This document shows positions 12,105-23,560 of a stretch of 64,000 nt of DNA, piece after piece. The notes below the pieces were generated by a model. The model was not told where the DNA came from. It saw nothing but the letters and a program-made list of their open reading frames with translations, and did no database searches. Within the stretch, counting starts at the first letter, position 1, and every line of letters begins with the position of its first letter. Location of the stretch: assembly GCA_023052935.1 (NCBI GenBank), contig CM041292.1:102487406-102551405 (forward strand), written 5' to 3'. The stretch is from Piezodorus guildinii. Lineage: Eukaryota > Arthropoda > Insecta > Hemiptera > Pentatomidae. The position numbers were made by a program, and so were the translations under genes.

Positions 12105-12385
12105 TACAAATTCGTATGTAAGATAATATATATATTTTTTTTTAATCTTTAGCTTTTCAACGGTATGTTATATACTTATGTTACAGTTCTTAAGTTCAAA
12201 AAACGAAAAATAACATTTAAAAAATATATTTCCTTTTTTTCTCCTCAAATTGTTCATCAAATTCGTTCAACATTTATATTTAACCACTTTTTATATCCTG
12301 ATAAATAATAATATATCTAATAATATATTCCAATCCTAAAAAGATGATATGGTTAGTTTTTTTGAATCTATATTAAATTATTTAG
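12105..12385 (-). repeat. Repeat family Y, partial copy
   Basis: In reverse complement this segment follows the middle part of the Y family seen in full at 49688-50638 and 55447-56190. It includes the block around ACCGTTGAAA (plus strand TTTCAACGGTATG near 12155) and the block ending GGTTAGTTTTTTTGAATCTA near 12350. It is diverged and lacks both ends. Confidence 0.5.
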
Positions 12386-12973
12386 TATTTAAAATAATAT
12401 TTAAATAACTTCCATATAAATTATTCTATTATTTGCTAACTTTTTACAACCTTGAGTCAATTTCCAATTTTCCTTAATTTAAAATTCTTTGAATCAATAA
12501 GACTTGTTGAGCGTTAAATGTTCGTTGGGTTCAGGGACTAGGTCCAGTTGTCATGGCCTTCACAATTGAACTTATTAAAGCAATTTTGGGAGGACATGAG
12601 TTCAGGTCACCAGTTGAGCACTATTTGTTCATTGATACTGTCCAGGTTTATCAACTACACAGAGTAAAATAAACTATTCTTTTCCAGATTTCAAATCTTT
12701 TTACATATCTTCTCTCACAAAACTAGTTATATAAAAACAGTCCTCTTTATAGGTTAATGCATGTAACCAATAGATTTTCTCACCTACATTATTCTAACAA
12801 TATTTCCTTATTTATTTAACCAGTATCCTTACTCCTACCAACAATATAATTTTATTGACTGATTATATAGCCTGTATGATTACTGATGTCTGATGTCAAT
12901 AAAATTATATTTTATTCATTTTTCACTTTAATTTCATTATTATACTGTTAATTGATTCCATATTTTATAGTTT

Positions 12974-13059
12974 TTGTATGTATTATATATTTTTATATAT
13001 ATTATATTATATATTTTTACATATATTATATTATATATTTTTACATATATTATATTATA

Positions 13060-13119
<60 letters not shown>
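12974..13119. repeat. TA-rich minisatellite and (TA)n tract, left flank of the mariner insertion
   Basis: Units of roughly 27 bp built on TATATTTTTACATATATTA repeat about three times and then grade into pure TA dinucleotides that end at the mariner terminus. The same unit recurs on the other side of the mariner. Confidence 0.85.
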
Positions 13120-13123
<4 letters not shown>

Positions 13124-14405
13124 GTTGATGCAAAATTAATGCAGGTTTTTAGTAGGTATTGTAAATACGCCATATCTTTACTTTAACCATATATATTTAA
13201 TCAAAATAATTTCCATCTGAATCAATGCACTTTTGCCAACGTTCAACAAGCTTTCTTATTCCACCAGAAAAAAAATCCGAATCCCTGGACTCAATGAAAT
13301 CACGAAAAGAATTTTCAATGTCGTCCTGGTTTTGAAAATTTTTCTCCCTCAAAAAGTTGTCCAGATGCCTGAAAAAGTGGAAGTCTGTAGGAGAGAGGTC
13401 AGGTGAATAAGGCGGATGTTGGAGAACTTCGTAGCCCAACTCGTGCAGTCGTCGAAGCGTTGGTTGTGCAACGTGTGGTCTGGCGTTATCGTGGAGCAGG
13501 ATCGGCCCCTTCCGATTCATCAATGCTGGGCAAAGACGTTGCAATTTTTGATTCATGCTGTCAATTTCTTGACAGTACTTGTCAGCAGTTATAGTCTCAC
13601 CTCGATTGAGAAAGCTTTAGTGAATAACACCAGCATTATACCACCAAACTGTGACCATAACCTTTTTTGGGTGCAGGTTGGGCTTCGGGAAAGGTTTTGG
13701 TTGTTCATCTTTGCCCAGCCATTGGCTAGAACGCCTTCTGTTGTCGTATAAGATCCATTTTTCATCGCACGTCACAATGCGATCGAGAAATGGATCATTT
13801 TTATTGCGTGTCACAAGCATGGAGCAGATTTCAAAGCGGCGATTTTTTTGGTGGTCGTTTAATTGGTGTGGCACCCACTTGGCCAACTTTTTTACCTTAC
13901 CAATTGCTTCCAAGTGGCGTACAACTGTGGATTGGTTCACACCGAGTTCCGCCGCCATTTCTCGTGTGGTTTTGGTTGGGTCTTCTTCCACTTTTGACCT
14001 CAGCTGGTCGTTGTCCAGAGCAAGATGACGGCCCCGACCTTCCTTGTCTTCGAGGTCGAAATCTCCTCTGCGAAACTTCTGGAACCAACGCTGCACCGTG
14101 CACTCATTAATAGCCCCCTGACCCCACACTTCATTAATATTATGAGCCGTTTGCGCAGCGCTACGCCCTAATTTAAATTCGTAAAAATAAATTTGACGAA
14201 AATCGCACTTTGACATTTTCGATTCAAGACCTTTGAACACACTGAACAAAACGATTTTACTAAACAAATTCATGGTGAAAGAGAGGGTATTAGATAAGGT
14301 TTGTTTTGGTATAATAATGATCAATGTTAGGATTAGCTTTGTTTACACAATTGGAATTAAGATATTGCAATAGAGGAAACCTGCATTAATTTCGCATCAG
14401 CCCAA
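13120..14405 (-). mobile_element. mariner element, near-complete, 1286 bp
   Basis: Terminal inverted repeats of about 29 bp are plain. The left end starts TTGGGTTGATGCAAAATTAA and the right end, read in reverse complement, starts TTGGGCTGATGCGAAATTAA, so the two differ at only a few positions. The element sits between TA dinucleotides inside a TA repeat, as expected for Tc1/mariner integration. Length and the single transposase gene are standard for mariner. The transposase style (ERxxQRWFxKF, GKVKKL, D34D spacing) fits the mauritiana/mellifera type of mariners. That subfamily call is only moderately sure. Confidence 0.93.
13197..14216 (-). pseudogene. mariner transposase, one in-frame stop
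   Basis: The transposase binds the terminal repeats and cuts and joins DNA. I chose the ATG at 14214-14216 because the protein then begins MSKCDFRQIYFYEF, the usual mariner start; the open frame extends further upstream without family similarity. The N-terminal half shows the two helix-turn-helix blocks (TAHNINEVWGQG, ELGVNQSTVVRHL) and the linker GKVKKLAKWVPHQL. Catalytic aspartates are visible in VTCDEKWILY, LLHDNARPH and PDLSPTDFHFF. I counted 34 residues between the second and third, giving the mariner D,D34D triad. The reading frame is uninterrupted except for one TAA directly after WWYNAGVIH (about 13614-13616). Everything after that stop stays in the same frame to the end. This single nonsense codon makes the copy inactive as it stands. 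Confidence 0.92.
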
Positions 14406-14415
14406 TATATATATA

Positions 14416-14484
<69 letters not shown>

Positions 14485-14546
14485 TATATATTTTTATATA
14501 TATTATATTATATATTTTTATTTATATTATATATTATATATATATG
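14406..14546. repeat. (TA)n tract and TA-rich minisatellite, right flank of the mariner
   Basis: Continuation of the TA tract and of the same unit (ATTATATATTTTTATATAT type) seen left of the mariner. The element therefore inserted in the middle of a pre-existing TA-rich repeat. Confidence 0.85.
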
Positions 14547-14624
14547 CATAAAAGTATGTTATTAATTTCAATTGTTACTATTATCTTTATCTAATATTAA
14601 TTGTAAATTTATATCTCAGTATCA

Positions 14625-14955
14625 TTATCCGGGCTACTTGACAAACGATCAAAATTATCCTTCAACACCAAAATTACTATTTACAAAGTACTGATCAAAC
14701 CCTATGGACATACTGAATAAAGCTATGGGGATCTGCCAAAACCTCCAACATCTAAATAATTTAATCTTTCCAATCGAAAATATTACGAAAAATTACCCAC
14801 CGTTTTATGTAACCAACGAATTACTTCACAAGGTCCTTGGACATACTTACACTTTCAGACACAGCCTCAGAATATTATAAAACAATTCACAATAGACTGA
14901 CTTACATTAACCCATCGGCCCAATCCGTACAACCCACCCCGACGACTTTTGAGAA
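14625..14955 (+). pseudogene. Decayed Jockey-type ORF2 C-terminal fragment
   Basis: This stretch aligns by eye with the Jockey copies at 26826 and 36803. The sequence CTACTTGACAAACGATCAAAA is followed by a recognisable remnant of the Y-G-x-x-L-W-G motif (GCTATGGGGATCTGC), then TTTTATGTAACCAACGAATTA and a degenerate PPRRLLRS end. Many indels and stops show it is old. It has no preserved poly(A) tail. Confidence 0.6.
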
Positions 14956-15394
14956 GCTAATTTACATAGTTGCTTATTGGATTGACTTTTTTTTTTTTTG
15001 CATATGGTGAATAACAATTTGGAGAAAAAACAGCCATTAATAAATAAAAAATGGAAGTATCATGTAGTGCAATATTTTGTCACTCTGATTGTAATTTGTG
15101 CTAATTATTATTATTTGTTTTATTTTCCTACTCTTTATGGGAAGTAGTATTCCAGGAGAGAGGAGATTAACTCTAACCTCTTCAGGTGATTTTTCTTTAA
15201 TAGTTCCTATTGAATATTAAGGAAGCTCCTTACAATTCTTGCATTGTTGAGCAGTACTGCTATTTGGGCTTCGCTTAATTTAAAACGCTATATCTCTGCT
15301 ATTTCTTAACCGATTTCAATATATTTTTGTTTTTATTTTGTTTAAAATTTAATTAGCTATCGAATAGCACTAAGAGCAATTTTTTTAATTAATT
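14956..15394. other. AT-rich spacer between the Jockey remnant and family X
   Basis: Nothing coding. The segment 15240-15400 contains ACGCTATATCTCTGCTATT and may be a degraded part of another copy of repeat X or of a related element. Confidence 0.3.
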
Positions 15395-16205
15395 AGCAGA
15401 AACGAATATTTTGTATTCGTTATTTGGATTCTACGCATTTTGAAACGTAAGCCCTTAAATTTTGAGGGGTCGGGGTAATTTTTGTTTTTTTTCGGTCAAT
15501 TACAATTGTTCATTTTTGAAAATAATAAACCAAAGGCCGAAGAAATTACATTCAGTTTGAAAACATTTAAATTATTGGAATTTATTTATTATCGTACTCT
15601 ATTGATTTTAACAATTCACACAATTTTTTCGGTATCTTTAAAAATAAACGAGTTTTGCTATGTTGAAAGTTATGTAAAATTTCATTTTTTTTTCTTTGAT
15701 TTCTAATTGTTCGTTGCTTTTTGGTTCTCTATCTTCAAAAATAACGGAGTTGCATACGTATTTAAAGGCAAGATACACATTATTCTCTATTTTTAAAAAT
15801 GACTGAATTAAGGTTGTATCAATTTTTTTTTTTTTTTTTCTTTTTTATAATTATTCGCGGTTTAGTAAATAAACACTGCTAATTTTTTTCTCTATCTTCA
15901 AAAATAACTGAGTTATTGAATTAAATCACTTTTGATCGGCCGCCATTTTAAAAATAACCAGCTTATATCAATGTCTAAGTGTTAGGATCATCGTTGAATG
16001 CCCTAATATTTTTGTGGCGAATTTTAAAAAAAAAATTGTCCAGCAGTTTTGGATAAATGCCGTGGACGAAGGACAAACTGATTTTTTTATTCGTTATTCG
16101 GGTTCTTCGCATCTTGAAACGTAAGCCCTCAAATTTTTGGGGAGGGTAATTTTATTTATTTGTCGATTACAAAAGTTCATTATTGAATATAATGAAGCAA
16201 AATTT
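15395..16205 (+). repeat. Repeat family X, copy 1, with direct terminal repeats
   Basis: A segment of about 117 bp beginning TATTCGTTATTTGGATTC and containing TTGAAACGTAAGCCC and AATAATAAACC occurs at 15414-15530. It recurs at 16088-16205, a spacing of about 673 bp. Between them lie degenerate internal iterations marked by TCTATCTTCAAAAATAAC (near 15630, 15727, 15783 and 15890), poly(T) runs, and a more conserved block around 15915-16080. Two more copies are at 54130-54995 and, in reverse, 57720-58500. No open frame or known transposon motif is visible. Confidence 0.65.
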
Positions 16206-16254
16206 GCAGGTAAAAATATATTATCTTAAATTAAAATGTTTGGTTATAACTGGC

Positions 16255-16625
16255 GATCGGCTTTTCTGATACAGCCGCTCTGAATACAGGTCGCCTGGTA
16301 CACTCACCCTCCTTTGACACCCTCCCTGCTGTCACCCCAAGGGGACCCCAAAGCACTTCCCCGGTCCCAGCGGTGTGTCACACACACTAGGGGTTGAAAT
16401 GCCTATCCTAGTGAATATTTGTGGAGTCCACCCAGCCTTTTGGATAAATCTCAATTTCTCTTCATCTGTTTCTAAATTCTGTTCTGCGCATTATTACCCC
16501 CGAAGAGTCTCCATACTGCAGGGTCGCCCCATGGCTGAAATAACAGAATAAATAATATTCTGCCCAGGCCGGGATTCAAATCCGGGACCTGGAGAACTGT
16601 AGCCTGTCTACTAGACCACGCCGCT
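16255..16625 (-). mobile_element. tRNA-derived SINE, family S2
   Basis: Read on the minus strand, the head has an A-box-like TGGTCTAGTAGAC and a B box GGATTTGAATCCC, the internal RNA polymerase III promoter of a tRNA. It is followed by GCAGAATATTATTTATTC and a body with GGGGCGACCCTGCAG. Related copies lie at 31045-31285 and 63600-63815. The body of this copy (16255-16480) differs from the other two beyond the first 100 bp, so it may be a subfamily. Confidence 0.7.
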
Positions 16626-17212
16626 CCCTAAAATAAACATGTATAAAGTATTTAATTGCTATCTTGCATTTCGACCTACTTTTAGTTGAATCATTATAAT
16701 ATTTACTGAATGCATCAGTTCGCCAATTTCCAGATATTTATAATAAAATGTTATTGTGCGGATAATAATTGTTCTTGTTCATAGTAAATCATCCAAAGAA
16801 TTATTCATAGAAAAAATTGTGCTTTAATACGAAAACATCCGTAAAACTATGATCCGAATCAGCTAAATATATTAAATACAAAATAAATATTAGTAAATAG
16901 CATCATTGTTGCATAGTTATCAATTACAAATTTTCAATTGTATTACACATTTAATAGAAATGTCATTTTTCCTCATCTTCCTCCTAAGTGACTATTTAAT
17001 GCTTCACTATTTATTTATGCGACCAAAATGAAAATAAACATTCCTATTTATGTAAAATATTTATAATAATTATTATGTTAAATAATAAAAAATATAGCAT
17101 TTACTAATTGATATTTTTTTTTCTTTTCAGGTAAGTTATCTTTTGACACTGGGAAGACATTAATAATTCGATGGTTTGTAGATGATTTTGCCTATACTAT
17201 TAGCATAAAAAA

Positions 17213-17549
17213 TGTAATTACCTTAAATCGGGGGAAATTTAATTCCGGATGCATTCAAATAAAGTAGAATTCTTAATTTATTTTTGCCTACGTTTCGTCC
17301 TAAATGTCAGGCCTTCTTCAGGGCGATTGAAGGAGGGAGATCACAATATCATATATTTCATTGTTGTGGTCTCTCTCCTTCAAACGTCCTGAAGAAGGCC
17401 TGAAATTTAGGCCTGAAATTAGAAATTTGAAACGTAGGCACAAATAAATCAGGTTTTCTACTTAATTAAGTGTTTATTTGACTACACCCGGAATCAACTT
17501 CTCCCCTATAGATCCATGTAGTCAACGATTCTCACTTTCCTGTAATTAC
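17213..17549 (+). mobile_element. Inverted-repeat element, Penelope-LTR-like (family P2)
   Basis: Arms at 17229-17348 and 17361-17506 are reverse complements. They are imperfect, with a 15-bp insertion in the right arm at 17414-17428. The loop is short (about 12 bp). A one-sided 34-bp tail (17507-17540) follows the right arm. The direct repeat TGTAATTAC flanks the unit at 17213-17221 and 17541-17549, with partial similarity beyond. No coding sequence is present. The arrangement is the same as in P1 and P3 but the arm sequence is different. Confidence 0.6.
17389..17435 (+). ncRNA. Hammerhead-like core motif in the P2 right arm, disrupted
   Basis: CTGAAGA (17389-17395) is followed by A, then GGCCT pairing with AGGCC (17409-17413). 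GAAACGT (17429-17435) is pushed away by the 15-bp insertion. The left arm keeps the compact version on the minus strand (17290-17321). The motif set is the same as in P1 and P3. Confidence 0.4.
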
Positions 17550-18538
17550 TTGAAATTTATTAATTTAATTATATTTAAAAAATATACGTGTAAATGATTC
17601 TTATGGTTGACTGCAGTACCCGGACAGTTGTAAACCATACCTCCAGATGGATTCTAAAAGTTCTTTGAAAGAAAAAGTTTGGTCAGTTAATAAAATCTAA
17701 GGTTTCGCTCATTCATAGCGATGCAACCTGAAACTGTGCATTTTCTAAACTAAACGTCCATCTTTGATGAGACCATATGTTTTCTCACTTCTGGGGCTTA
17801 CACATGGCTTTCAAAATGTTACACCCGCCTTAGTACAATAACTGACATAAGTCCTGTTACAATATTATTATATATCACGATATAACGGGAACACACATGG
17901 CGTCTCCATGGGCGGAAGAACGGAAATAGAAGTACTTCCCTCATCAGCACAATAGCTTCCTGTAAGAATATGGTTGTAGAGAAGATTCATTGTTGAAGCG
18001 AAAAAAAAAAAAAAAAAAAATGGCCTACCTGAGCCATTGAGGTAGACATATGCTCTAGCCACGTGCCGAGCCTCATATGTTCTCGATAATCACCAACTTC
18101 CTTTACTTTCCGACCGCAAAACAATTTAGGAAAATATAATTTTAATTCAAAGGAATATTCTTATTAAATGCGATGGTACAGGCATGTGGCGGACCACCTG
18201 TCATTTAAGTTCATTGCTCAGGGGCGAAGACCATTGTTATCAGGATTGGGCGATCTCTTGTTCTTTTGGTAAGAAGAAACAACTGCGATGCAATTAAGGT
18301 TTAAAAATTAAATATTTAATAATAGGGCATGTGTGAAAATAGGTTAAAAAAAAAATAAAGAGCCTCTTACTGATGTACGGATCTACTTAAGCCACTAATA
18401 GTCTCTGTCTTATGCTTTCAGACCTATCATTAATAGTAATAATCGTGTTTTATATCACATCCTATTATATTTTTATAAAATGCCTATTTTTCGAAATTAT
18501 AGTTATATGAATGGATTACTTGGATACATCTTCCTTGT
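17550..18538. other. AT-rich sequence with a short poly(A) run, nothing recognised
   Basis: There is a poly(A) run of about 20 at 18001-18020 and a purine/pyrimidine mix around it. I see no gene. Confidence 0.35.
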
Positions 18539-18728
18539 TTTTTATTTATTTGACGTCCCTTTCTGCTGCTGTGGTTAATCAGACGATGTTACATTGGGAG
18601 TCCTAAATTTTGCCTATCCAGGTTTAATTAGGATAGGGATCTTTAACGAGTATCTGGCTTCGTACAGGCTCGGGACCACCTTTTATCGTCCCCTCCGAAG
18701 AACGGCATAACTAAGGCTACCTCCGCGT
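18539..18728 (-). mobile_element. SINE S1, 5'-truncated copy
   Basis: On the minus strand this matches the body and tail of S1 (for example GGACGTTAAAAGGTGGTCCCG in the complete copies). The T-rich stretch at 18539-18552 is the complemented A-rich tail. The tRNA-like head is missing. Confidence 0.75.
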
Positions 18729-21700
18729 TTGAAATTTTTCTTTATCGATATCCATATATCATTACTTTTATTTCATTTGTATATTTATTAGGATCGTAAT
18801 TATAATATTTCTTCTAAGTAAAGTATGAATGTACGAATTGATCTATTGATTATTGATATTACTCATTATTATTATGATGGCAGATTTTTAAACTTGTCAA
18901 CAAATGAATCAAACTCGAGATGAGCTTCTCTTGTATTCAATCAAAACAATCCTAAATCATTCGTAAAATTCTCAAGATCATATTATAATTGTTTAATGTT
19001 TTTTAGTTATTACCATCTAACAGAATTTAAATAAGCAAGAAAGTATATTAAAATGTTATGATTCTTTAAAGTAAAGGTACAATAAATATTTTAATAAAGG
19101 CTCACATAAATTTGAGTAAAGGTTCAAAAAAAAAATAATAATAATAAACTAAAATAAATTACTGCTTTTATTTTGGACAAAAATGTATTGTTCTTATTTA
19201 ATAGTATTATCCTTAGAGAACCGAATTCAAGAATAAAGTTATTGTTTTGTTTTTTCTGTTTACATATTTATTTATATGACCTCGTATTTTGATTTGACTA
19301 TATTACCAGTTTTAAGACAAAATTGAAGAAACTTTTTGTATTATAATCTTATTTGAGCATCTTCACTTCTGCTTTTCTTTTCAAATACCATATTTTCTTC
19401 CTTTTTATAGAAGTCCTGTTGCGACAAGTTGGTTATTACAGTTTAGTCCCGTTTAGTCACTTGAGGGACGGTAGAACTCGGCAAAGAAGAGTCAAAGGTC
19501 AAGAGGCTCGTGCCCTAATTGCCCTCTTCTAGGCCAGCATCAGCTCTCAACAACTCCATATGAAAACTTTAAATGGAGCTCAGAAGTTTAATTATGAACT
19601 ATCCGAAAATCTCTTTAGTATTTAAACCGACGCATCGCGAACTTTGAAATTCAACTCATCAAAATCTATACCATCTATGTAAGTATTAAAAATAATTAAT
19701 TATTAGAGGTCAGCAAGAGATCCTAGGTTAGCAGCCATGACGCCACAATTTCGCCTTCGCAACCTCCTTTAGTAAAAAGCAAAATATGTTTTCCTCATTT
19801 TGAGTGCAGTTTATGAAAAAGGGATTATTTGTAGAAGTTGACTATGTATGATATAATTAGTGGAAAGTGTGTCGTATAGCTTTAATAAAGGAAAATTAAG
19901 TCTACTTGATTCATATATTTTCTAGTGAACGAGACTAGGCATACGAACTCAGATAGGACGATTCGTCTCTCTAGGTGAAAGTGTAAAACTTCATGAAAGC
20001 CCAGGTCTACGTCGGACTGTGGTATCACGGAAAGTTATGAAGTGCCTATGAAATTAGTTTAAAACCAGTATTTCAAGAAGCTTCAGTCAATGACCACGTT
20101 CATTTTAGGAATGTCCGCATAGCGTGCCTCAATTAAGGCTTGATTACAGTCTTGTACACTATTCTTCCGAGACTCCGTGAGGAATTCATCAAACCCAGCA
20201 TTTCTGGTTATTGGTTTTATGTTCTTTACTTGAGAGTAAGGGATCTTTTAGACAAGACTAGGTAGAATTAGTATACTATTACAATGATGTTTATGGTAGT
20301 TGTTAAGGGCGCCGTAAGGATAACAAACTTGCACCCTTGGAAGACCTTTCCTAAATTACCAACGCTGGAAAAATATAGTAGTATCTAAAAATAAAAAAAA
20401 AAATGGATGGAATTTCAATTGATTCCGAATGCTTTTTTGAAACCTGATTTATTGATGAATTCATTGTTAAACATAATACATTTAGTTTTAGAAAAATAGA
20501 AAAGAAACACACAAAAAAAGAAGAAAAATAATGACAAAAATTATAACTCTAATTTAAAAAAAAATTAACATCAATTTTATATTACAAGGGGAAAAAACAA
20601 ATAAGACAAATCCTAGACATAATTCTCATTTTGAAAAATAAACAATGATAAAACAATACTGTATTTACAAAAAAAAAAAAAAAAAAAAAAATGGAATTAA
20701 ATATCAATTGTTTAAAACGTATATAAGAAAAATAAATGAACGAAAATTACGTTGATGATTAAATTAAATTATATTTTTAATAATTATTAATATTGAGACA
20801 GAGGTGCATTTAATATTTACAGTCAATATTTAGTAATTTTTAATTTTTAATGAGCTCATAAAGATTTATATTTAAATTGAAAAAGAAAATGTCCTAAATA
20901 CCCTGGGTAATCGATGTGTAGGAACTAATTCTGGTGTTGTCTTGCTTGACAAGCCGTCCAGTATTAGGCAGTCCCCTTCATGATTAAAAGATGTTTAACA
21001 GGCTTCCGTCTTGATCCGTACACGTTTACAGGCAACTTGCAGCTGAAGTCCAATCCATAGAAGGTGGTTTTGTGTCGTATAGTTGATGAATAAAAAGAAT
21101 TGAGAGGAAAAAAAAAGACTTCCCAAACGCCGATAAACGACAAGGTAATCGGAAATTAAACCAAAATCAATTCGATTAATGTTGATAAAAAAGTACGAAC
21201 ACAGAAACTAGCTCTGTAACGGACGACGATAAATAGCTTACTAACTATTTACAAACTCTTCATATTTACAGTGATAGTATTAAACTAAAAAGAACAATTA
21301 AAAAGTTGAACTAAAAACATATGTTTTTTATTTTACACTGTCTTTTGTTTTATAAATTAATGAGTTATTTTTGCAAACTAATTACAAATTAACAATACAA
21401 AAAATTATAAAAACTATAGTAAAAGATATGATATAAAATTGTTTTGTAATTATATTGAAACATAATTTTTCGGTCCCTCATTTAAACCAATAAATGTTTT
21501 ACAACATATGAGTGGCCGAAACAGTAGTCATTTTAGTACCTAGAAAGTAGTCATTTTAAACAGTGAACTTGTCTTAACTGTTTTTTCTTTTTATGTTTCA
21601 AGCTAGCTAATTAACTTGGCACTTAGTCAAATCGTTTTCTGAGTTTATTGCAAAAACCTATACCACCCTTTATCTTCCTCCACCTGGATTTTCAATATTA

Positions 21701-22439
21701 TTAGTGCACCCGCTTATAAGTTTTTTTTTTTTATCATCGTCAGATTAGTAAGCCATTAGGAGTTGTTTTTGTTAGTTTAGATGAAGTTGTTTATCTCCAA
21801 TATTAATTATATAACTCATGTACGAACGAATTCCTTTGATAACATTTGCTCTGTTGATTTTTATTTTAGTTTAATGTTATGTATTTTAATAACATTCTTG
21901 TAACTTAATTGTGGTATTAATAGTATTTTCTTGCTTCGTTCCTTTTCCAAGTTATCCAATCCCGCCGTCCATATTTACATTTTCGACCTTCTAGAATTCA
22001 AATCTGTCCATTTCTATTATACACTCAAGGCTTAAGATTTATTCACAACAGCCCACCAATCTGCATATTTCGATAGATCTTTTCTTATCCGATCCTCAAT
22101 GGATCGTATGGAATCCTGTTTCTATTCACTCCAAATCCCTTTCCACCTTCAAATCCTGCTGATCCTCCAAATGATCACCGCGTCCCAAAAGAATTGTAAA
22201 TAAGTTTTTTATTTGTTATTATTTGCATATGTCCATTTCCTGTAAGTATTTTTTAACTTGTTTATGTTCATTTTATTTACTCTAAGACTCTGAAGCCCAC
22301 TTTTATATATGATGTAAATAATAATCTAAAGGACTTGATCCAGAATGATAATACCATAGTTCCTTATTTAACGATATAAATGTTTGTTATGAGATAAGGT
22401 ATGGTAATTCGAATCATTCAGTACAGTCCATGATCTTTT
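18729..22439. other. AT-rich intergenic sequence, nothing recognised
   Basis: Long stretch of AT-rich DNA with poly(A) runs (20671-20690) and poly(T) (21721-21732). A pyrimidine-rich block at 21955-22200 is open for about 80 codons apart from one stop but has no motif I know. No RNA gene seen. Confidence 0.35.
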
Positions 22440-22830
22440 GAAAGTGAAGGTTCAGCAGGGAGATCATTGCCGTGAAAATGAATTGTTTCGTCTCTAGAAA
22501 GTGAAAAATCACCGTTTAGCTATGGCAGTGACAGACGGAATAGACTTGCCGCGTGCCTCCTCCCAAAGAGATAATGAGACAGACAACATCCGCTATCGAC
22601 ATCATTATAGGCTACCGGTATCTGACGTGCAACAGTCTGTACAGATCGGAGCCACGCGGCCGGCATGTGTCGGCATCAACAGTTGTTCGCTGAGGGGTCG
22701 TCGGGGGGGGAAGTCTACCGTATCATTGAATTGAACTCCGAGGGGAATGTTGTTACCAAATGGAAGGGGTGCTCGCTGTTGTAGCAACTGTTGGCTGCTT
22801 CTTTTGTGGATCTGTTGTGTAACTTCGGAT
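22440..22830 (+). other. GC-rich island with short open frames; possible first exon or promoter region
   Basis: This patch is markedly GC-rich and CpG-containing relative to its flanks (for example GAGCCACGCGGCCGGCATG and the G-run near 22701). The plus strand is open for 77 codons at 22501-22734, with an in-frame ATG at 22524. A second small frame at 22760-22822 encodes a 20-residue hydrophobic peptide starting MEGVLAVVATVGCFF. Neither product is recognisable. The composition would fit a promoter or first exon of an unseen gene, but no downstream exon is identified. Confidence 0.2.
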
Positions 22831-23124
22831 TCCGCTAATAATAAGCAAGCAAATTATTTCCTAGCAATACAAAATGTCTTATATGTCTACCCCTATGTTT
22901 ATCTCTTGGTTTTTAAGTCCAATAGATAAATCGTTTATATATATTTACTAATCAGTGCAATTTAGATTTCTTGATCTTCATTTGATCCCCAGGTCAGGGA
23001 AAACTGAGTTAACGGACGGAAGGACGGATTAATGAAGTATAGAAGGTAAAGAAAAAAAAAAATTATCTACTAACGAAATTAATGTAATCATCCATGTATA
23101 TTTAGACATTGGTGCATTGTTTAC

Positions 23125-23560
23125 ATTTTTCATTGAACCCATTATAGCTCATAAACGTTAGGTCTTAGAGACAAATGTTATGTTACAAAACTTATTCTCC
23201 ATTAAATGTTTGACGAGGGAACAATCGTAAGATAGAGCGTGTCAGAAAGTCCCAACACTGAAAATGTTTAGGCGATTCGTGACTTTTTTCATTTTAAACA
23301 AAATAGCTCCTAACAGTAGTCCTAGTGACAAATCTCATATTCCGAAATAACTTTAAATTTTGAATGCAAGCAACACCCACCACATCTTTTTTGACACAAA
23401 AGGATATCAATAAAGCCTAACAATTAATAAATGAAGTAAAACGTGATTCTTATCATTTAAACCAAAATAGCTTCTAAACGGTAAGTCCTTCTGAAAAATG
23501 TTATATAACAAAAAATGTACTCCAATAGACGCCTGAGTTGTCGATTCGAGCGTGTGCTAG
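23125..23560 (+). repeat. Degenerate tandem repeat, about three units of about 160 bp
   Basis: Blocks related to TCATTTAAACCAAAATAGCT plus a following TAAACGGT/AGTCCT box start at about 23125, 23284 and 23447, giving spacings of about 159 and 163 bp. Each is followed by a segment like AAATGTTATATAACAAAA and then a GAGCGTGT-containing segment. Similarity between units is moderate. No coding potential. Confidence 0.55.

Noticed and set aside
12974..13186. 70-codon frame of alternating Tyr/Ile
   Set aside because: Pure translation of a TA microsatellite; the same applies to the frames at 61799-62096 and 33146-33370.
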